A stretch of 13,301 nucleotides of DNA. Origin: an uncultured Eubacteriales bacterium. GTDB lineage: Bacteria > Bacillota > Clostridia > UBA1381. The stretch's first letter is position 1. Each line of letters starts with the position of its first letter. The position numbers and the translations under genes were made by a program. This document shows, in pieces, positions 13,050 to 13,301 of this stretch. The stretch spans positions 1 to 13,301 of the forward strand of contig CAJKHT010000077.1 of NCBI GenBank assembly GCA_905199755.1, in the 5' to 3' direction. The notes under the pieces are model-generated. The model searched no databases and had not been told where the DNA came from. It saw only the letters and a list, made by a program, of their open reading frames with translations.

Positions 13050-13301
13050 TTAAAGTTCGAGATTATCGCGCTTTTTTGTCTGCGTCGGCTTCGGCACGCT
13101 TTTCTCTGCCGCCTTAATGGAATTTAACTCCTTGCGGATTGACGGCTTTTTATCTGCGCTTCGGCTGATATTTTCCGTCTTTGCCGCTTCCTGAGCTTTT
13201 TGCATTTTCTCTGTAACATATCCGGGTAGAAGATGTTCGTGTACCATAAAGGATTTTTCATATTCTTTCGGAATGGGCGGGGAAATTTCCGTGAATAAAT
13301 G
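13050..13301 (-). CDS. Partial gene, C-terminal 83 residues with the shared KPSI tail
   Basis: The reading frame stays open to the window edge, so the gene is cut at its 5' end; 83 codons and a TAA stop are visible. An ATG at 13245-13247 has no GGAGG-like sequence in front of it and is probably internal. I do not recognise the visible globular part (it includes LLPGYVTEKMQ). From residue 34 after that ATG it has K-P-S-I-R followed by a Lys-rich linker and the terminus DNLEL, the same tail as four downstream proteins. It ends 15 bases before the NlpC/P60 gene, which has a good ribosome-binding site, so the two are probably co-transcribed. In Tn1549-type elements the gene before the NlpC/P60 protein is usually the VirB4-like ATPase, but nothing visible identifies this one as that. 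Confidence 0.75.
   Translation of the reverse strand, partial: HLFTEISPPIPKEYEKSFMVHEHLLPGYVTEKMQKAQEAAKTENISRSADKKPSIRKELNSIKAAEKSVPKPTQTKKRDNLEL
13053..13148 (-). repeat. Shared KPSI tail, copy 1 (partial upstream gene)
   Basis: 32 residues from KPSIR to the stop; ends DNLEL. Confidence 0.8.

Noticed and set aside
1..13301. CRISPR arrays, tRNA or rRNA genes, insertion sequences, attachment sites, oriT
   Set aside because: No regularly spaced repeats, cloverleaf-like sequence, transposase or integrase motifs, or paired terminal repeats were seen. The sequence is almost fully coding.

Overview
The window is part of an integrative and conjugative element of the Tn1549/CTn type (the family of the Clostridioides difficile 630 elements CTn2, CTn4 and CTn5). 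It most likely comes from a gut member of the Clostridia (Bacillota). The evidence is the gene content and order: an NlpC/P60 transfer protein, DUF4315, DUF4366, topoisomerase III, ArdA, ArdC-like, TTRAP and Cys-rich VLP. The ribosome-binding sites are strong GGAGG-type, and base composition is moderate to low GC. Neither ends of the element, nor an integrase, relaxase or origin of transfer, are visible, so this is an internal piece.

Every gene I accept lies on the minus strand, so transcription runs from high to low coordinates. The window opens at 13301 inside a partial gene (to 13050). Next come the transfer module, consisting of a membrane-anchored NlpC/P60 protein (13034-10500), an inserted PAPS-reductase-like gene (10498-9752), DUF4315 (9730-9452) and the membrane protein DUF4366/CD1107 (9462-8830). 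A small acidic orphan gene (8744-8433) follows, with its own promoter and terminator. Topoisomerase III (8349-6286) leads into the second module: ArdA (6276-5482), a 676-residue ArdC-like metalloprotease fusion (5468-3438), a 246-residue LPD28-like protein (3434-2694), TTRAP (2697-2485), a 688-residue ArdA-like/DUF3846 fusion (2481-415) and a Cys-rich VLP protein (418-53). Most junctions are tight, between a 4-base overlap and 21 bases, as in a translationally coupled operon.

The transfer-module proteins probably open the cell wall and support the type IV secretion channel, and topoisomerase III processes transferred DNA. The second module is rich in anti-restriction proteins that would protect the incoming strand in the recipient.

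The most striking pattern is a shared C-terminal tail on five otherwise different proteins. Each has a K-P-S-I-[KR] motif exactly 31 or 32 residues before the stop, then a basic, polar linker, and ends in a short acidic/hydrophobic terminus, mostly of the form L-x-[LV]. The tail sits on the ArdA, ArdC-like, ArdA-like/DUF3846, LPD28-like and upstream partial proteins, and is absent from the topoisomerase, membrane proteins and small accessory proteins. I propose, as inference only, that it is a docking or secretion tag by which anti-restriction proteins travel through the conjugation channel with the DNA. Two of the tagged proteins also have a Shine-Dalgarno-like sequence and ATG at an internal domain junction, so each may be made in a long and a short form that keep the same tail.
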